Shown one piece after another: positions 55,501 through 64,000 of a stretch of DNA of 64,000 nucleotides (the stretch's first letter is position 1; each line of letters starts with the position of its first letter). Under the pieces are notes generated by a model. It was not told where the DNA came from. It ran no database searches and was given only the letters and a program-made list of their open reading frames with translations. The stretch is taken from positions 1-64,000 of the forward strand of contig NZ_CP107918.1 of assembly GCF_036014195.1 (NCBI RefSeq). Direction: 5' to 3'. The DNA is from Streptomyces sp. NBC_00442. Its GTDB lineage: Bacteria > Actinomycetota > Actinomycetes > Streptomycetales > Streptomycetaceae. Both the position numbers and the translations under genes were made by a program.

Positions 55501-56226
55501 GTGGATGATCAACGCTCGGTCGATGTTGGCGGGGTCCGGCTGGCCTATCAGATCTGGGGTCCGCCGGATGCTCCGCCGCTCCTCCTGTTGCACGCGCTGG
55601 GCGAGGATGCCGCCGACTGGGAGGCGGTTGTGCCAGCCCTCGCCAGGAGTCGACGGGTGTATGTCCTCGATCTTCGCGGTCACGGCCGAAGCGACTGGCC
55701 GGGGAACTACTCGCTCGAACTCATGCAGACCGATGTGCTCCGGTTTATGGACGCACTGGGGCTTGGCTCAGTGGATCTGATCGGGCACTCCATGGGCGGG
55801 ATCGTGGCCTACCTGCTTGCGGAGGACCATCCGCAGCGGGTGAGCCGGCTCATTCTGGAGGACGTTCCAGTCCCGCGTCCCCGGGATCAGACCACCCCGA
55901 CCAGGCCGGAGGGCGCCCTGACCTTCGACTGGGAGATGGTGCTGGCCATCAGGCGGCAGATCGATGTGCCTGACCCCAGATGGTTGGAGCGACTCAGCCA
56001 CATCACCGCCAAGACCCTCGTGCTCGGCGGCGGCCCACACAGCCATGTTCCCCAGGACGGCGTCACCGAGCTGGCCCGCCGTATCCCCGGTGGCCGCGCG
56101 GTCACCGTCCCAGTTGGACACCTGATCCACCACGCAGCGCCGGAGGCGTTCACCGAGGCGGTTTCAGCGTTCCTGCAGGAGAACTGCCGTCCTGCCCCCA
56201 ACCATGAGCGCGGTCACAGGCCGTAA
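55501..56226 (+). CDS. alpha/beta hydrolase
   Basis: 241 residues: PPLLLLHALGEDAADWEAVV (oxyanion loop), VYVLDLRGHGRSDWPGNYSL, nucleophile elbow VDLIGHSMGGIVAYLLAEDH, then KTLVLGGGPHSHVPQDG (acid region) and VPVGHLIHHAAPEAFTEAVS (catalytic His). Esterase, lactonase or haloperoxidase-like; no pathway neighbours. GTG 55501. Confidence 0.85.
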   Translation: MDDQRSVDVGGVRLAYQIWGPPDAPPLLLLHALGEDAADWEAVVPALARSRRVYVLDLRGHGRSDWPGNYSLELMQTDVLRFMDALGLGSVDLIGHSMGGIVAYLLAEDHPQRVSRLILEDVPVPRPRDQTTPTRPEGALTFDWEMVLAIRRQIDVPDPRWLERLSHITAKTLVLGGGPHSHVPQDGVTELARRIPGGRAVTVPVGHLIHHAAPEAFTEAVSAFLQENCRPAPNHERGHRP

Positions 56227-56379
56227 CGCGCGGACGGCCGCACGGGTTCTTCAAGTGTGACCAAGAAGTGGGCCCGCGCGGCCCTGTCCCACCCTGTCTT
56301 CACCGGCGTCTCACGTGCACATCTCGGTGGTTTGATCGAGGAGTTGGCCCGGCCGTGACAGGGCCGGCGGGAGTCGGCA

Positions 56380-56760
56380 TTGCATCAAGGGCGGGGCGGG
56401 AAGTGTCACCGTGCCGGCGGGGCGCGTCCCAAGCACGAGTTGGTGTTGACCGACCGGGCGCTGCTCGCGCTGGTCCACCTGCGCACTCAGCTCCCGCACG
56501 CCGCGCTCGCCGAGCTGTACGGAGTCGGCCGCTCCACCGTCACCGAGGCCATCGGCGAGGTCCGCCCGCTGCTCGCCGACCTCTGCTCGCCGACCGCGGC
56601 TTCGCCATCCCCGAGCAGCCTGGACTGCGCCGGCGGACGTTGGCCGACGTGTTCGCCTACGCCCATACAGGAGGCATGACGAATGCACGATCAGACCGCG
56701 ATGCGCACCGAGGGCATCGCCTAGCAGTTCCGGCTCCACCCGGACGTGAGAGCCGAGGTG
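56380..56760 (+). pseudogene. IS5-group transposase remnant with frameshift and nonsense codon
   Basis: KHELVLTDRALLALVHLRTQ, then LPHAALAELYGVGRSTVTEA and IGEVRPLLA, is the HTH start of this transposase group. After about 56590 the sense moves to DRGFAIPEQPGLRRRTLADV then FAYAHTGG, and then to QTAMRTEGIA followed by TAG where Glu is expected, then QFRLHPDVRAEVDEG. The catalytic domain is absent. Confidence 0.7.
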
Positions 56761-57074
56761 GATGAGGGCCCTGGAGCCTGGTGGACGCCACGTGGCCCGG
56801 TGAAGTCTCCACCAGAGGGCTCGCTGATTTGATCAGTGGGAACTACGGCGCTGTGGTCACGACGGAGCTGGGAGCGTCCGTCACTGCGGCGCGCTGCTAC
56901 CCCCTGCGAGGCGGAAGAGCGTCGACTCCTCGTCCTTGAGCAGAACTTCCTGCCGTGACCGGCACCGGCCCAAGCCCCCCGTCGCTGCCTGGGTCCCTGG
57001 AGCGGGCGTCGGGCCCCGCTGTCAGGGCCCGGGGTCTGGCACGTCACGGCTTGGGTGGCAGGCGCACCGTGTTG

Positions 57075-57512
57075 TCAGCCGCGCTTGGAGGAGATGTCCT
57101 CTTCGCAGTTGTTGCTGAACTTCCACCATCCGGACCGCTGGTGCGTCCAGGTGACGTGGTACTTGGGATCGTGCCGCACGCAGGTGTAAGCGCCCTGATA
57201 GCTGGTTCCCTTGGCGATGAAGAACGCGTCGATGTCGACTTGTTGCCGCCAGCCCCAGTCGGTGTGCGGCTTCACGTAAGCGACGTGCTTGCAGTAGTTG
57301 GAGCGGCTGGTCTGCTGGTAGTGGTTGTCGCCCTGGCCGTCGCCGTGCCAGTCGAGGCAGACCGCGATATGCGTATTCGTGCCGTTGTAGATGGTTCCGC
57401 AGACCCCAAACCGGCATCCGCCTGCGCTCGCCGGCGCCGACGCCGCGAACAGGCCGCCGGCGGTCAGTACAGATGCGGTTGTGACAGCTAAGACTGTCCT
57501 GCGCAGTGACAT
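57075..57512 (-). CDS. small secreted Cys/aromatic-rich protein
   Basis: 145 residues. Signal peptide MSLRRTVLAVTTASVLTAGG, ending ASAPASA. The mature part GGCRFGVCGTIYNGTNTHIA, then VCLDWHGDGQGDNHYQQTSR, HVTWTHQRSGWWKFSNNCEE, has about six Cys suited to disulfides and many Trp/Tyr. Start ATG 57512. Likely an exported protein of unknown function; no recognised fold. 56761-57074 has no supported gene. Confidence 0.7.
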   Translation of the reverse strand: MSLRRTVLAVTTASVLTAGGLFAASAPASAGGCRFGVCGTIYNGTNTHIAVCLDWHGDGQGDNHYQQTSRSNYCKHVAYVKPHTDWGWRQQVDIDAFFIAKGTSYQGAYTCVRHDPKYHVTWTHQRSGWWKFSNNCEEDISSKRG

Positions 57513-57784
57513 CCATGACTCCCAGTGCGCCGGTCCCCCGGGGCGGCGCCTCCCCCCGTTACCGGCGGTGCCGGCGATATCCCTTGTACCCCTGGAACCC
57601 GGTGAACACTCGTCAGGAAGCGCAGAAGCGGCCGCGGCACCCTGGAAGCGCATGACGCTGTACCGGGCCACGGACGCGGCGCACACCACGGACACGGCGG
57701 CCCCGCTGCTCGCCGCATAGTGCGGATACACCAGCACCGGCATGGCTCACTAAACGCTGCAGAGATACCTCCAGGTCGGGCAGC

Positions 57785-58128
57785 AGGACATTCGCGCTCA
57801 CAGTTCGCTGGAAGGCCGGCCTCCTCCAGCGCGGCGACCGCGTTGTCGACCTTCGCCTTGGTGGTGTCCGCGAACACGAACGCGACGGGCGCCAAGCCCT
57901 CCCGTCCAGTCGGAGGGTGGAGCCTGCGCCACAGCCGCTTGTCGTGGTCGACGTGCTCGATCGCGTCCGGCCGCGAGCGGACCAGGTCCACGATGCGCTT
58001 GGCCGCGTCCTTCGGCGGCAGCCGACCCCACGCCCAGTACCGGCGCAGTTTGACCACCAGGTCGTGCGCGTCCTCGCTGCGGCAGTCGATCTCCAGCAGC
58101 AGTTCCCCCTCTCCGGAGCCACAGGAGT
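57785..58128 (-). pseudogene. plasmid replication-relaxation protein, C-terminal remnant
   Basis: ELLLEIDCRSEDAHDLVVKL, then RRYWAWGRLPPKDAAKRIVD, LVRSRPDAIEHVDHDKRLWR, APVAFVFADTTKAKVDNAVA, ALEEAGL. This matches the C-terminal half of the 'plasmid replication-relaxation' family of streptomycete mobile elements. Homology ends at EEAGL; the N-terminal half is absent. Confidence 0.65.
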
Positions 58129-58150
58129 GCCCCCTGCCACAATGCCGGGC

Positions 58151-58567
58151 ATGAACGCATCAGGAGCCAAGCCCCGCGCGTCAGTTCGCACAGCGCACGA
58201 CGCTGCGTCGCAGCCGTTGCTGCCCGAGTGGACGCCGCCGGTGTGCGCGATTCTTTTCGGTGTCGCGGTGGCCCTGCAAGCTCCCGGTGCCGATCTCGGG
58301 CCAGGTCTGACCGACCCCATCATCGGGCTCGCTCTGGCCCTCGGCGCCTGGTGGATTTTGACGGCAGCCCGCGCGCGGAGCGGTGTGCGCAGGCGCCGCG
58401 AGCCCTCATGGTGGGTCACTGCCACAGCCGTGGTCTGCATCTCGGACCCCTCGACGTTCTTCCACAGCACGGCCGTTCTGCGCTGGCTCTACCTCGCCAT
58501 GGGTATCGGGGTCACCGGGCTCGTCTGGTACCGGCTGCACAAGCCCACCAAAAGCGTCCACGACTGA
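58151..58567 (+). CDS. membrane protein
   Basis: 138 residues from ATG 58151 (ATG 58142 alternative). Three or four hydrophobic segments: VCAILFGVAVALQAPG, IIGLALALGAWWILTAARAR, WVTATAVVCISDPSTF, WLYLAMGIGVTGLVWYRLHK. No motif. Divergent from the replication-relaxation remnant. Confidence 0.55.
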   Translation: MNASGAKPRASVRTAHDAASQPLLPEWTPPVCAILFGVAVALQAPGADLGPGLTDPIIGLALALGAWWILTAARARSGVRRRREPSWWVTATAVVCISDPSTFFHSTAVLRWLYLAMGIGVTGLVWYRLHKPTKSVHD

Positions 58568-58699
58568 ACTACGCTCGCGGGCACCGCGAACATCACGGAA
58601 CGTGACAGCCAAACTGGCCATACGTCCATACGTCCACATGTGGGGAATTCTCGCTGGCCGCTGTCAGCCGTAGTGACCGCGGTGGCCCTCACCAGGGCC

Positions 58700-59430
58700 G
58701 GTTCCGGGCGCATGTGGTGCTGCGCGCGGCGCGGGGCCGCTCCAACGCCCGGATCGCCCGGATCGCCCGGGAGATGGGCCTGCACCTGGACACGGTACGT
58801 CGGTGGCGAGTCCGGTTCTCCCAGGGCGGCCTGCCGGCCCTGGCCGACGCCGGACGCTCTGGGCGCCCCGTCCGGTTGACCCTGGTACAGGTCGCCGAAA
58901 CCAAGGCCCTGGCCTGGCAGTTACCAGCCGAGACCGGCATCCCGCTGTCGCGCTGGTCATGCCCGAGCCGGCCGCCGAACTGACCGCACGCGGCGCTACC
59001 AGCCCTCTCTACGTCCACCGTGCGCCGCTGGCTCCACCAGGACTCGATCAAGCCCTGGCAGTACCAGTCATGGACCTTCATGCGCGACCCGGACTTCCGC
59101 GCCAAGGCCAAGCGGGTACTGGTGGCGGTGCGCCCGCACGTTCGAGGGTGTTCCACTGGGCGCGGAGGAGTACGTCGTCGGCTCAGACGAAAGGACCTCC
59201 ATCCCAGGCCAGGTGCCGCGGCCACCCCACTCTGGCCGCCCCGAGCAGCCCCGCCATGCGGATGAACCACACCAATGGGCGCGGCGGCGCGCTGGCCTAC
59301 CCGGCTGCCTACGACGTCCACCGGGCGAAGACCTTCGGCCGCACCGAGGCACGCACCGGCATCGAGCATTTCATGGACGAGCTCTCGGCCGGCAGGGGCA
59401 TCCGCCGGCTGCGCAATCACGGTGACGGAC
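58700..59430 (+). pseudogene. IS630-family transposase remnant, several frameshifts
   Basis: HTH part RIAREMGLHLDTVRRWRVRF, then SQGGLPALADAGRSGRPV. In shifted frames come RRWLHQDSIKPWQYQSWTFM, RDPDFRAKAKRVL, EEYVVGSDERTSIPGQ, MRMNHTNGRGGALAYPAAYD, VHRAKTFGRTEARTGIEHFM. The order is that of IS630 transposases through the first catalytic Asp region (SDEKTS in intact copies); the second and third acids are missing past 59400. Confidence 0.75.
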
Positions 59431-59647
59431 GACAACGAATCAGGCGCTCGGCGGCATCGGCGCTGTCCAGGGTCGAAGCGATGGGGGTAGGGGCAGGCCT
59501 CCGGGTCAGAGTTCGCACCCTCGACCAATCCCAGGACCAACTCGTAGTACCAGGACCACCTCGCCCCGCTTGCGCTGCCCCGTTTTCGCCTCCCTACCGG
59601 GTCTGACGATGCGGCGGATCGCCGACCTCTACCCGGGCGAGGCCAGG

Positions 59648-59686
59648 ACGGATGCGTGGGACGGATGCGCGGGACGGATGCGCGGG
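59648..59686 (+). repeat. three 13-base tandem units
   Basis: ACGGATGCGTGGG, ACGGATGCGCGGG and ACGGATGCGCGGG in a row at 59648, 59661 and 59674. The flanking 59431-59929 has no supported gene. Confidence 0.6.
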
Positions 59687-59929
59687 ACGCGTTCAGCATC
59701 GCCAATGCGGCTCGGGCCACGCCTCCCGGGCTCTGACCAATGAGACTCGACCAAAGAGAGGGGCCTCCCCTTCTCTGCCCGCACGACCCGTCCGGTCGTC
59801 CTATCCGATCGTCCTTTTCCGAAGGCCCGTCAGGTGCCTTGCGCGCCAAGCTACTTGCCGCATGGCGAGCGGTCCGCCACAGTGTGAATGGAGGCGCAGC
59901 CAGCGCAAGCAGACCGAGGAGGTCTCGTC

Positions 59930-60325
59930 ATGTACGCGCGCCAGGAGATGGTGGTCCGGTCGGAGAAAACCTCACGCCGACGATGGGCAACGGTCTCGGC
60001 CTCCCTCGCCGCAGCCAGTGCCTTGGGGCTGGTGACCGCAGCACCGGCGAGCGCCGAGGTCAAGTCCACTTGTGGCACTTACATCTGCGTGGCCACCGCC
60101 TACCAGGGGCGCGACTATGTCCAGGACATCACCGTCACGACCCGAGAGGGACTGCCGGGGACGTTGCGCGCCTTCGTGGGTGATTACCGGGGAAGCAAGG
60201 CCGGCGTGTCCCGGTGGCGGTTCATCGTCAACCGTGAGATCAGGGCGTATCCGAAGCTCGCCGTCTGCGGTGGTCTGGACCGTAGCGGCAGGGTCATCGA
60301 GAACCATTGCGTGCTGATCCCCTGA
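59930..60325 (+). CDS. small secreted protein
   Basis: 131 residues. Charged N terminus (MYARQEMVVRSEKTSRRRWA), hydrophobic core TVSASLAAASALGLVTAA, cleavage after PASA. The mature chain EVKSTCGTYICVATAYQGRD, then TVTTREGLPGTLRAFVGDYR, AVCGGLDRSGRVIENHCVLI, has four Cys. GGAGG lies eight bases before the ATG. Unknown family. 60326-60747 has no supported gene. Confidence 0.7.
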   Translation: MYARQEMVVRSEKTSRRRWATVSASLAAASALGLVTAAPASAEVKSTCGTYICVATAYQGRDYVQDITVTTREGLPGTLRAFVGDYRGSKAGVSRWRFIVNREIRAYPKLAVCGGLDRSGRVIENHCVLIP

Positions 60326-60747
60326 CTGCCCCTCACTTTCGACCGGCCGCAATTGCGGAACTTGGATGCCTGGTGTCGTGGAAGCCGCATCCTCGCTCGC
60401 GTACGAGAAGGCACGACCCCGCGGAACTCCTGAGTTGGGGACGGCCTTCCAAACGAGCTGCCATGCTGCCTTCCGCTCGCCGCGCGGATCAGTTCCACCC
60501 GCGCCCAGGCCGGACGGCCGCTGCGCCATCGAGGTTCACCTGGTTCGAGCGCGGCCGAATCCGCCGGCACCCTCCGGGCAGGTGCGCGCCGGGGTCGGTC
60601 ACGACCGGGTGGCCACGGAGTCGCACGGGCGCACGCCCTCACCCGTCGACTCCGTAGCAGGCGCTTCATCCGTCGCGACACGGGCCACCGGGTGGCGAGC
60701 CTGATGGCCGCACCGGCCCGGGAGGCCGCGAGTGCCGCACGGCGTAC

Positions 60748-62367
60748 ATGAATGTCGCGATCCCGGATAGGCGGTCATCCATGGTGCGTTTTGGGGCCGT
60801 GGCCCTGCTCATTGTGTGTGCCGCCACGGCGGCGACCGTGGCGTTCGTCGTCTCGCCCTGGTGGTGGTTCGCGGGCTTCCTGTTCGGCGTCCTCGCGCTG
60901 GTCGGATGTTACGACCTGCTGCAGCGGCGCCATTCGGTGTTGCGCAACTATCCGGTGCTCGGGCACGCCCGTTTCCTCCTGGAGGCGATCCGTCCCGAAC
61001 TCCAGCAGTACTTCGTGGAGCGCAACTACGACGGCCGCCCCTACGACCGCGACACTCGCAGCATCGTCTACGAGCGGGCCAAGGGCGTGGACGCCGAGGA
61101 GCCCTTCGGCAGCGAGCGCGACATGTACAGCCGCGGCTACGAGTTCCTGGTGCCGTCGATGCATCCGGCCGATAAGCCCGAGCACGCGCCCCGCGTGCGG
61201 GTCGGCGGCCCGGACTGCACGCGCCCGTACGACATGGCGCTGCTCAATGTCTCCGCCATGAGCTTCGGCTCGCTCTCCGGCAATGCCGTCCTCGCCCTCA
61301 ATACGGGCGCCGCACGTGGAGGCTTCGCCCACGACACCGGCGAGGGCGGGCTGTCCGATTACCATCTGCGTCCTGGTGGCGACATCATCTGGGAGATCGG
61401 CACCGGATACTTCGGCTGCCGCACGAAGGACGGCGACTTCGACCCGGACCAGTTCCGCGAGAAGGCCGCCCACCCGGCCGTCAAGTGCGTCTCCCTCAAG
61501 CTCTCCCAGGGCGCGAAACCCGGCATCGGCGGCGTACTGCCCGGTGACAAGGTCAACAGCGAGATAGCCCAGGTCCGCGGGGTTCCCGAGGGAAAGACGG
61601 TCATCTCACCGCCGTACCACCGCGTCTTCTCCACCCCACGCGAAATGGTCCGGTTCCTGGCCCGGATGCGGGAGCTCGCCGACGGGAAACCGGTCGGCTT
61701 CAAGCTCTGCCCCGGATCCCGCGTGCAGTTCCTCGCCGTGTGCAAGGCGATGCTCGCCGAGGACATCACCCCCGACTTCATCGTCGTCGACGGCGCCGAG
61801 GGCGGCACGGGCGCCGCCCCGCTGGAGTTCGCCGACCACTTGGGCATGCCGCTCACCGAAGGACTGATCACCGTCCACAACGCGCTGGTCGGCGCCGGAC
61901 TGCGCGACCGCATACGGATCGGCGCAAGCGGCAAGGTCGCCACCGGCGCCGACATGGTCAAACGCCTCGCCATAGGCGCCGACTGGACGAACGCGGCCCG
62001 CGCCATGATGTTCGCCGTCGGCTGCATCCAGGCCCAGCGTTGCCACACCAACCGCTGCCCCACCGGCATCACCACCCAGGACCCGCGCCGGGCGCGCGCC
62101 CTCGACGTCGTCGACAAGTCGGAGCGGGTCCGCCGCTTTCAGGAGGCGACGGTCTCCAGCGCCCTGCAGATCATGGCCGCGATGGGCGCCTCCCACCCCA
62201 GCGATCTGGGACCGCACATGCTGCGCCGCCGCGCCACCGACGCCGATGACTTCCGCTCGTACGCGGAGCTCTACGAGTGGCTGAAGCCCGGCGAGCTGAC
62301 CCTCGATGCGCCCGCAGGATGGGCCGCGGACTGGAAGGCGGCCGACCCGGACAGTTTCACCGGCTGA
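60748..62367 (+). CDS. FMN-binding glutamate synthase family protein, membrane-anchored
   Basis: 539 residues; starts ATG 60748 or 60781. Two transmembrane helices at the N terminus (FGAVALLIVCAATAATVAFV and WWWFAGFLFGVLALVGCYDL) precede the GltB-like FMN barrel: MSFGSLSGNAVLALNTGAAR, HDTGEGGLSDYHL, SLKLSQGAKPGIGGVLPG, FIVVDGAEGGTGAAPLEF, IGASGKVATGADMVKRLAIG, and a CIQAQRCHTNRCPTGITTQ Cys cluster for a 3Fe-4S-type centre. It lacks the glutaminase domain. Probably a membrane-bound oxidoreductase of unknown substrate. Confidence 0.8.
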   Translation: MNVAIPDRRSSMVRFGAVALLIVCAATAATVAFVVSPWWWFAGFLFGVLALVGCYDLLQRRHSVLRNYPVLGHARFLLEAIRPELQQYFVERNYDGRPYDRDTRSIVYERAKGVDAEEPFGSERDMYSRGYEFLVPSMHPADKPEHAPRVRVGGPDCTRPYDMALLNVSAMSFGSLSGNAVLALNTGAARGGFAHDTGEGGLSDYHLRPGGDIIWEIGTGYFGCRTKDGDFDPDQFREKAAHPAVKCVSLKLSQGAKPGIGGVLPGDKVNSEIAQVRGVPEGKTVISPPYHRVFSTPREMVRFLARMRELADGKPVGFKLCPGSRVQFLAVCKAMLAEDITPDFIVVDGAEGGTGAAPLEFADHLGMPLTEGLITVHNALVGAGLRDRIRIGASGKVATGADMVKRLAIGADWTNAARAMMFAVGCIQAQRCHTNRCPTGITTQDPRRARALDVVDKSERVRRFQEATVSSALQIMAAMGASHPSDLGPHMLRRRATDADDFRSYAELYEWLKPGELTLDAPAGWAADWKAADPDSFTG

Positions 62368-62534
62368 CCACCTCGCCGCCCTGCCCTCCGTCCTTCTCGA
62401 CGTTCCGTGACGGGACGCACCAGATGTGTGCACCCGCCGACGGCATCCCGTAAGACACTCGTAAGACACACGCAGGCCGGATACCGCAGGCCGGATCCCT
62501 TCAGGCCGGCGCCCCGCAGAAAGGTCATGTACTC

Positions 62535-64000
62535 ATGTCTCGTACCGTCGCCCGCCTCTTCACCGACGCGCTGGAGGAACTCGGCGTGCGGCACGTCTTC
62601 GGCGTCGTCGGTGACGCGCTCAACCCCTTCACCGACGCCATCCGGACCTCCGAGACCCTCTCCTGGGTCAGCTGCCGCCACGAGGAGGCGGCCGCTTTCG
62701 CGGCCGGAGCGCAGTCCCAGCTCACCGACACCCTCGGCGTCTGCATGGGCACTGTCGGGCCCGGCTCCGTGCACCTGCTGAACGGTCTGTACGACGCGGC
62801 CAAGAGCGGCACACCCGTGCTCGCCATCGCCGGGCAGGTCCCCCTGTCCGAGGTCGGCACCGACTACTTCCAGGAGGTCGACAACGACCTCCTCTTCAAG
62901 GACGTCGCCGTCTTCCGCGCCACCGTCACCTCGCCCGAGCAGCTGCCCGCCCTCCTCGAGGTCGCCGTGCGCACTGCCATCGGCCGCCGGGGCGTCGCCG
63001 TCCTCACCGTGCCCGGCGACATCGGCGGCCAGGAACTGCCCGCCGACCGCCCGGTGCGGCTCTCCGTCGCCCGCTCCGAGAACCGGCCCGACGACCCCGA
63101 CCTCGACGAGGCCGCACGCCTCATCAACGACGGCGGGAAGGTCACCCTGCTCGTCGGCCGCGGGGCCCGCTCCTCGCGCGACGACGTCCTCGCCCTCGCC
63201 GACCGGCTCGCCGCGCCCATGGTGCTCACCCTCAAGGCCAAGGAAGGCTTCGAGGGCGACAACCCCTTCCAGGTCGGCCAGACCGGCCTGATCGGCAATC
63301 CGGCCGCCGCCCACGCCATGGACCACGCCGACACCCTGGTCCTGCTCGGGACCGACTTCCCTTACCGCGAGTGGTATCCCGAGGGCAAGAAGGTCGTGCA
63401 GGTCGACCGCGTCGCCGAACACATCGGACGGCGCGTACCCGTCGACGTGGCGCTCGCCGCCGACGTCGGCCCCACCGTGCGCGGACTCCTGGATCGCGTC
63501 GCCGCCCGCGAGGACCGCAAGCACCTCGACTCGGCGCGGGAGAAGTTCACCCACTGGCAGGACGGACAGCGCCGCCTCGCCTCACCCGATCACGACAAGG
63601 GCCTGATCGGCAAGGTCCGCTCGGCCTTCGACAACCGCGACCACCTGGTACGCCCCGAGGCGCTCGCCGCCGCGGTGGATGCCGCGGCGGACGACGACGC
63701 CGTGTTCACCTCCGACACCGGCATGGCCACCGTCTGGCTCTCCCGTTTCGTAGAGATGCGCGGCAGCCGCCGCCTGATCGGCTCCTACAACCTCGGCTCC
63801 ATGGCCAACGCCATGCCGCAGGCCATCGGCGCCCAGCTCCTGGACCGGAACCGGCAGACCGTCGCGTTCTGCGGCGACGGAGGCCTGTCGATGCTGCTCG
63901 GAGACCTCATGACGATCCGTACCGAGCGACTGCCCATCAAGCTCGTCGTCTTCGACAACCAGCGCCTGGGCATGGTGAAACTGGAACAGGAACAGGCGGG
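62535..64000 (+). CDS. poxB: pyruvate dehydrogenase (quinone)/pyruvate oxidase, 3' end outside window
   Basis: 488 residues visible. TPP-enzyme N-terminal domain (MSRTVARLFTDALEELGVRH, FGVVGDALNPFTDAI, SCRHEEAAAFAAGAQ with the activating Glu). The central domain has TLLVGRGARSSRDDVLALAD and LLGTDFPYREWYPEGKKVVQ. The TPP-binding domain has GGDGGLSMLLGD-like FCGDGGLSMLLGDLMTI, then NQRLGMVKLEQEQ. PoxB converts pyruvate to acetate and CO2 with electrons to quinone at the membrane. It is 167 bases after the glutamate-synthase-family gene. The C-terminal lipid-binding part is not in the window. Confidence 0.85.
   Translation, partial: MSRTVARLFTDALEELGVRHVFGVVGDALNPFTDAIRTSETLSWVSCRHEEAAAFAAGAQSQLTDTLGVCMGTVGPGSVHLLNGLYDAAKSGTPVLAIAGQVPLSEVGTDYFQEVDNDLLFKDVAVFRATVTSPEQLPALLEVAVRTAIGRRGVAVLTVPGDIGGQELPADRPVRLSVARSENRPDDPDLDEAARLINDGGKVTLLVGRGARSSRDDVLALADRLAAPMVLTLKAKEGFEGDNPFQVGQTGLIGNPAAAHAMDHADTLVLLGTDFPYREWYPEGKKVVQVDRVAEHIGRRVPVDVALAADVGPTVRGLLDRVAAREDRKHLDSAREKFTHWQDGQRRLASPDHDKGLIGKVRSAFDNRDHLVRPEALAAAVDAAADDDAVFTSDTGMATVWLSRFVEMRGSRRLIGSYNLGSMANAMPQAIGAQLLDRNRQTVAFCGDGGLSMLLGDLMTIRTERLPIKLVVFDNQRLGMVKLEQEQA

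Noticed and set aside
1..64000. CRISPR arrays, tRNA or rRNA genes
   Set aside because: No regularly spaced repeats and no cloverleaf or conserved rRNA segments noticed on reading.

Overview
The window is high-GC DNA with Streptomyces-type content: GTG starts, MmyB-type regulators, DUF6233, helicases with helicase-associated repeats, a chaplin-like secreted protein and trypsin-like peptidases with FG-GAP repeats. Most of it is accessory DNA, dense in insertion sequences, broken genes and lone phage or plasmid relics, as in a linear-chromosome arm or a large plasmid. No tRNA, rRNA or CRISPR array was seen.

Layout. 1-4.0 kb: a leftward operon with a sigma-like protein, an HTH protein, an ImmA/IrrE-type metallopeptidase with zinc ribbons, DUF3892, a single-domain multiubiquitin protein and the start of an E1-like DUF6791/ThiF protein. 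This is a bacterial ubiquitin-like conjugation operon cut by the window edge. 4.3-11.6 kb: a helicase with helicase-associated repeats, a three-gene TnsB/TnsC-like transposon and a second helicase truncated at both ends. 11.7-15.1 kb: small secreted proteins and a TPR/sulfotransferase pair. 15.3-16.9 kb: a DNA ligase remnant cut by an IS remnant. 17-22.5 kb: an unknown protein, a STAS protein, an LPMO-fold protein without signal peptide or N-terminal His, a PhyH-type dioxygenase, three related long palindromes and a lone phage minor capsid gene. 22.6-29.1 kb: IS debris (IS256, IS5 and a large transposase) around an MmyB regulator/ABM monooxygenase pair.

29.5-33.9 kb: a compact nucleotide-modification cluster. 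A thymidylate-synthase-fold enzyme carries Asp where thymidylate synthase has the uracil-reading Asn. With it are a MilB-like nucleotide N-glycosidase and a SAM methyltransferase, and divergently a zinc alcohol dehydrogenase. The set fits hydroxymethylcytosine formation followed by methylation, as for bacimethrin, a thiamin antivitamin. 34-41.4 kb: small genes and a DNA ligase broken into three pieces around an SDR/MmyB cassette and an IS fragment. 41.3-45 kb: HIT, GNAT and metallophosphoesterase genes with an Eis remnant.

45-64 kb: a decayed MFS transporter; a secreted peptidase with an Ig-like membrane protein; a TetR gene convergent with azoreductase, which has a four-half-site operator; an epoxide hydrolase remnant; IS5 and IS630 remnants; a plasmid replication-relaxation remnant; small secreted proteins; an FMN-binding glutamate-synthase-family protein; and a pyruvate dehydrogenase (quinone) gene running off the right edge. 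The strongest biological stories are the ubiquitin-like operon and the hydroxymethyl-pyrimidine cluster.
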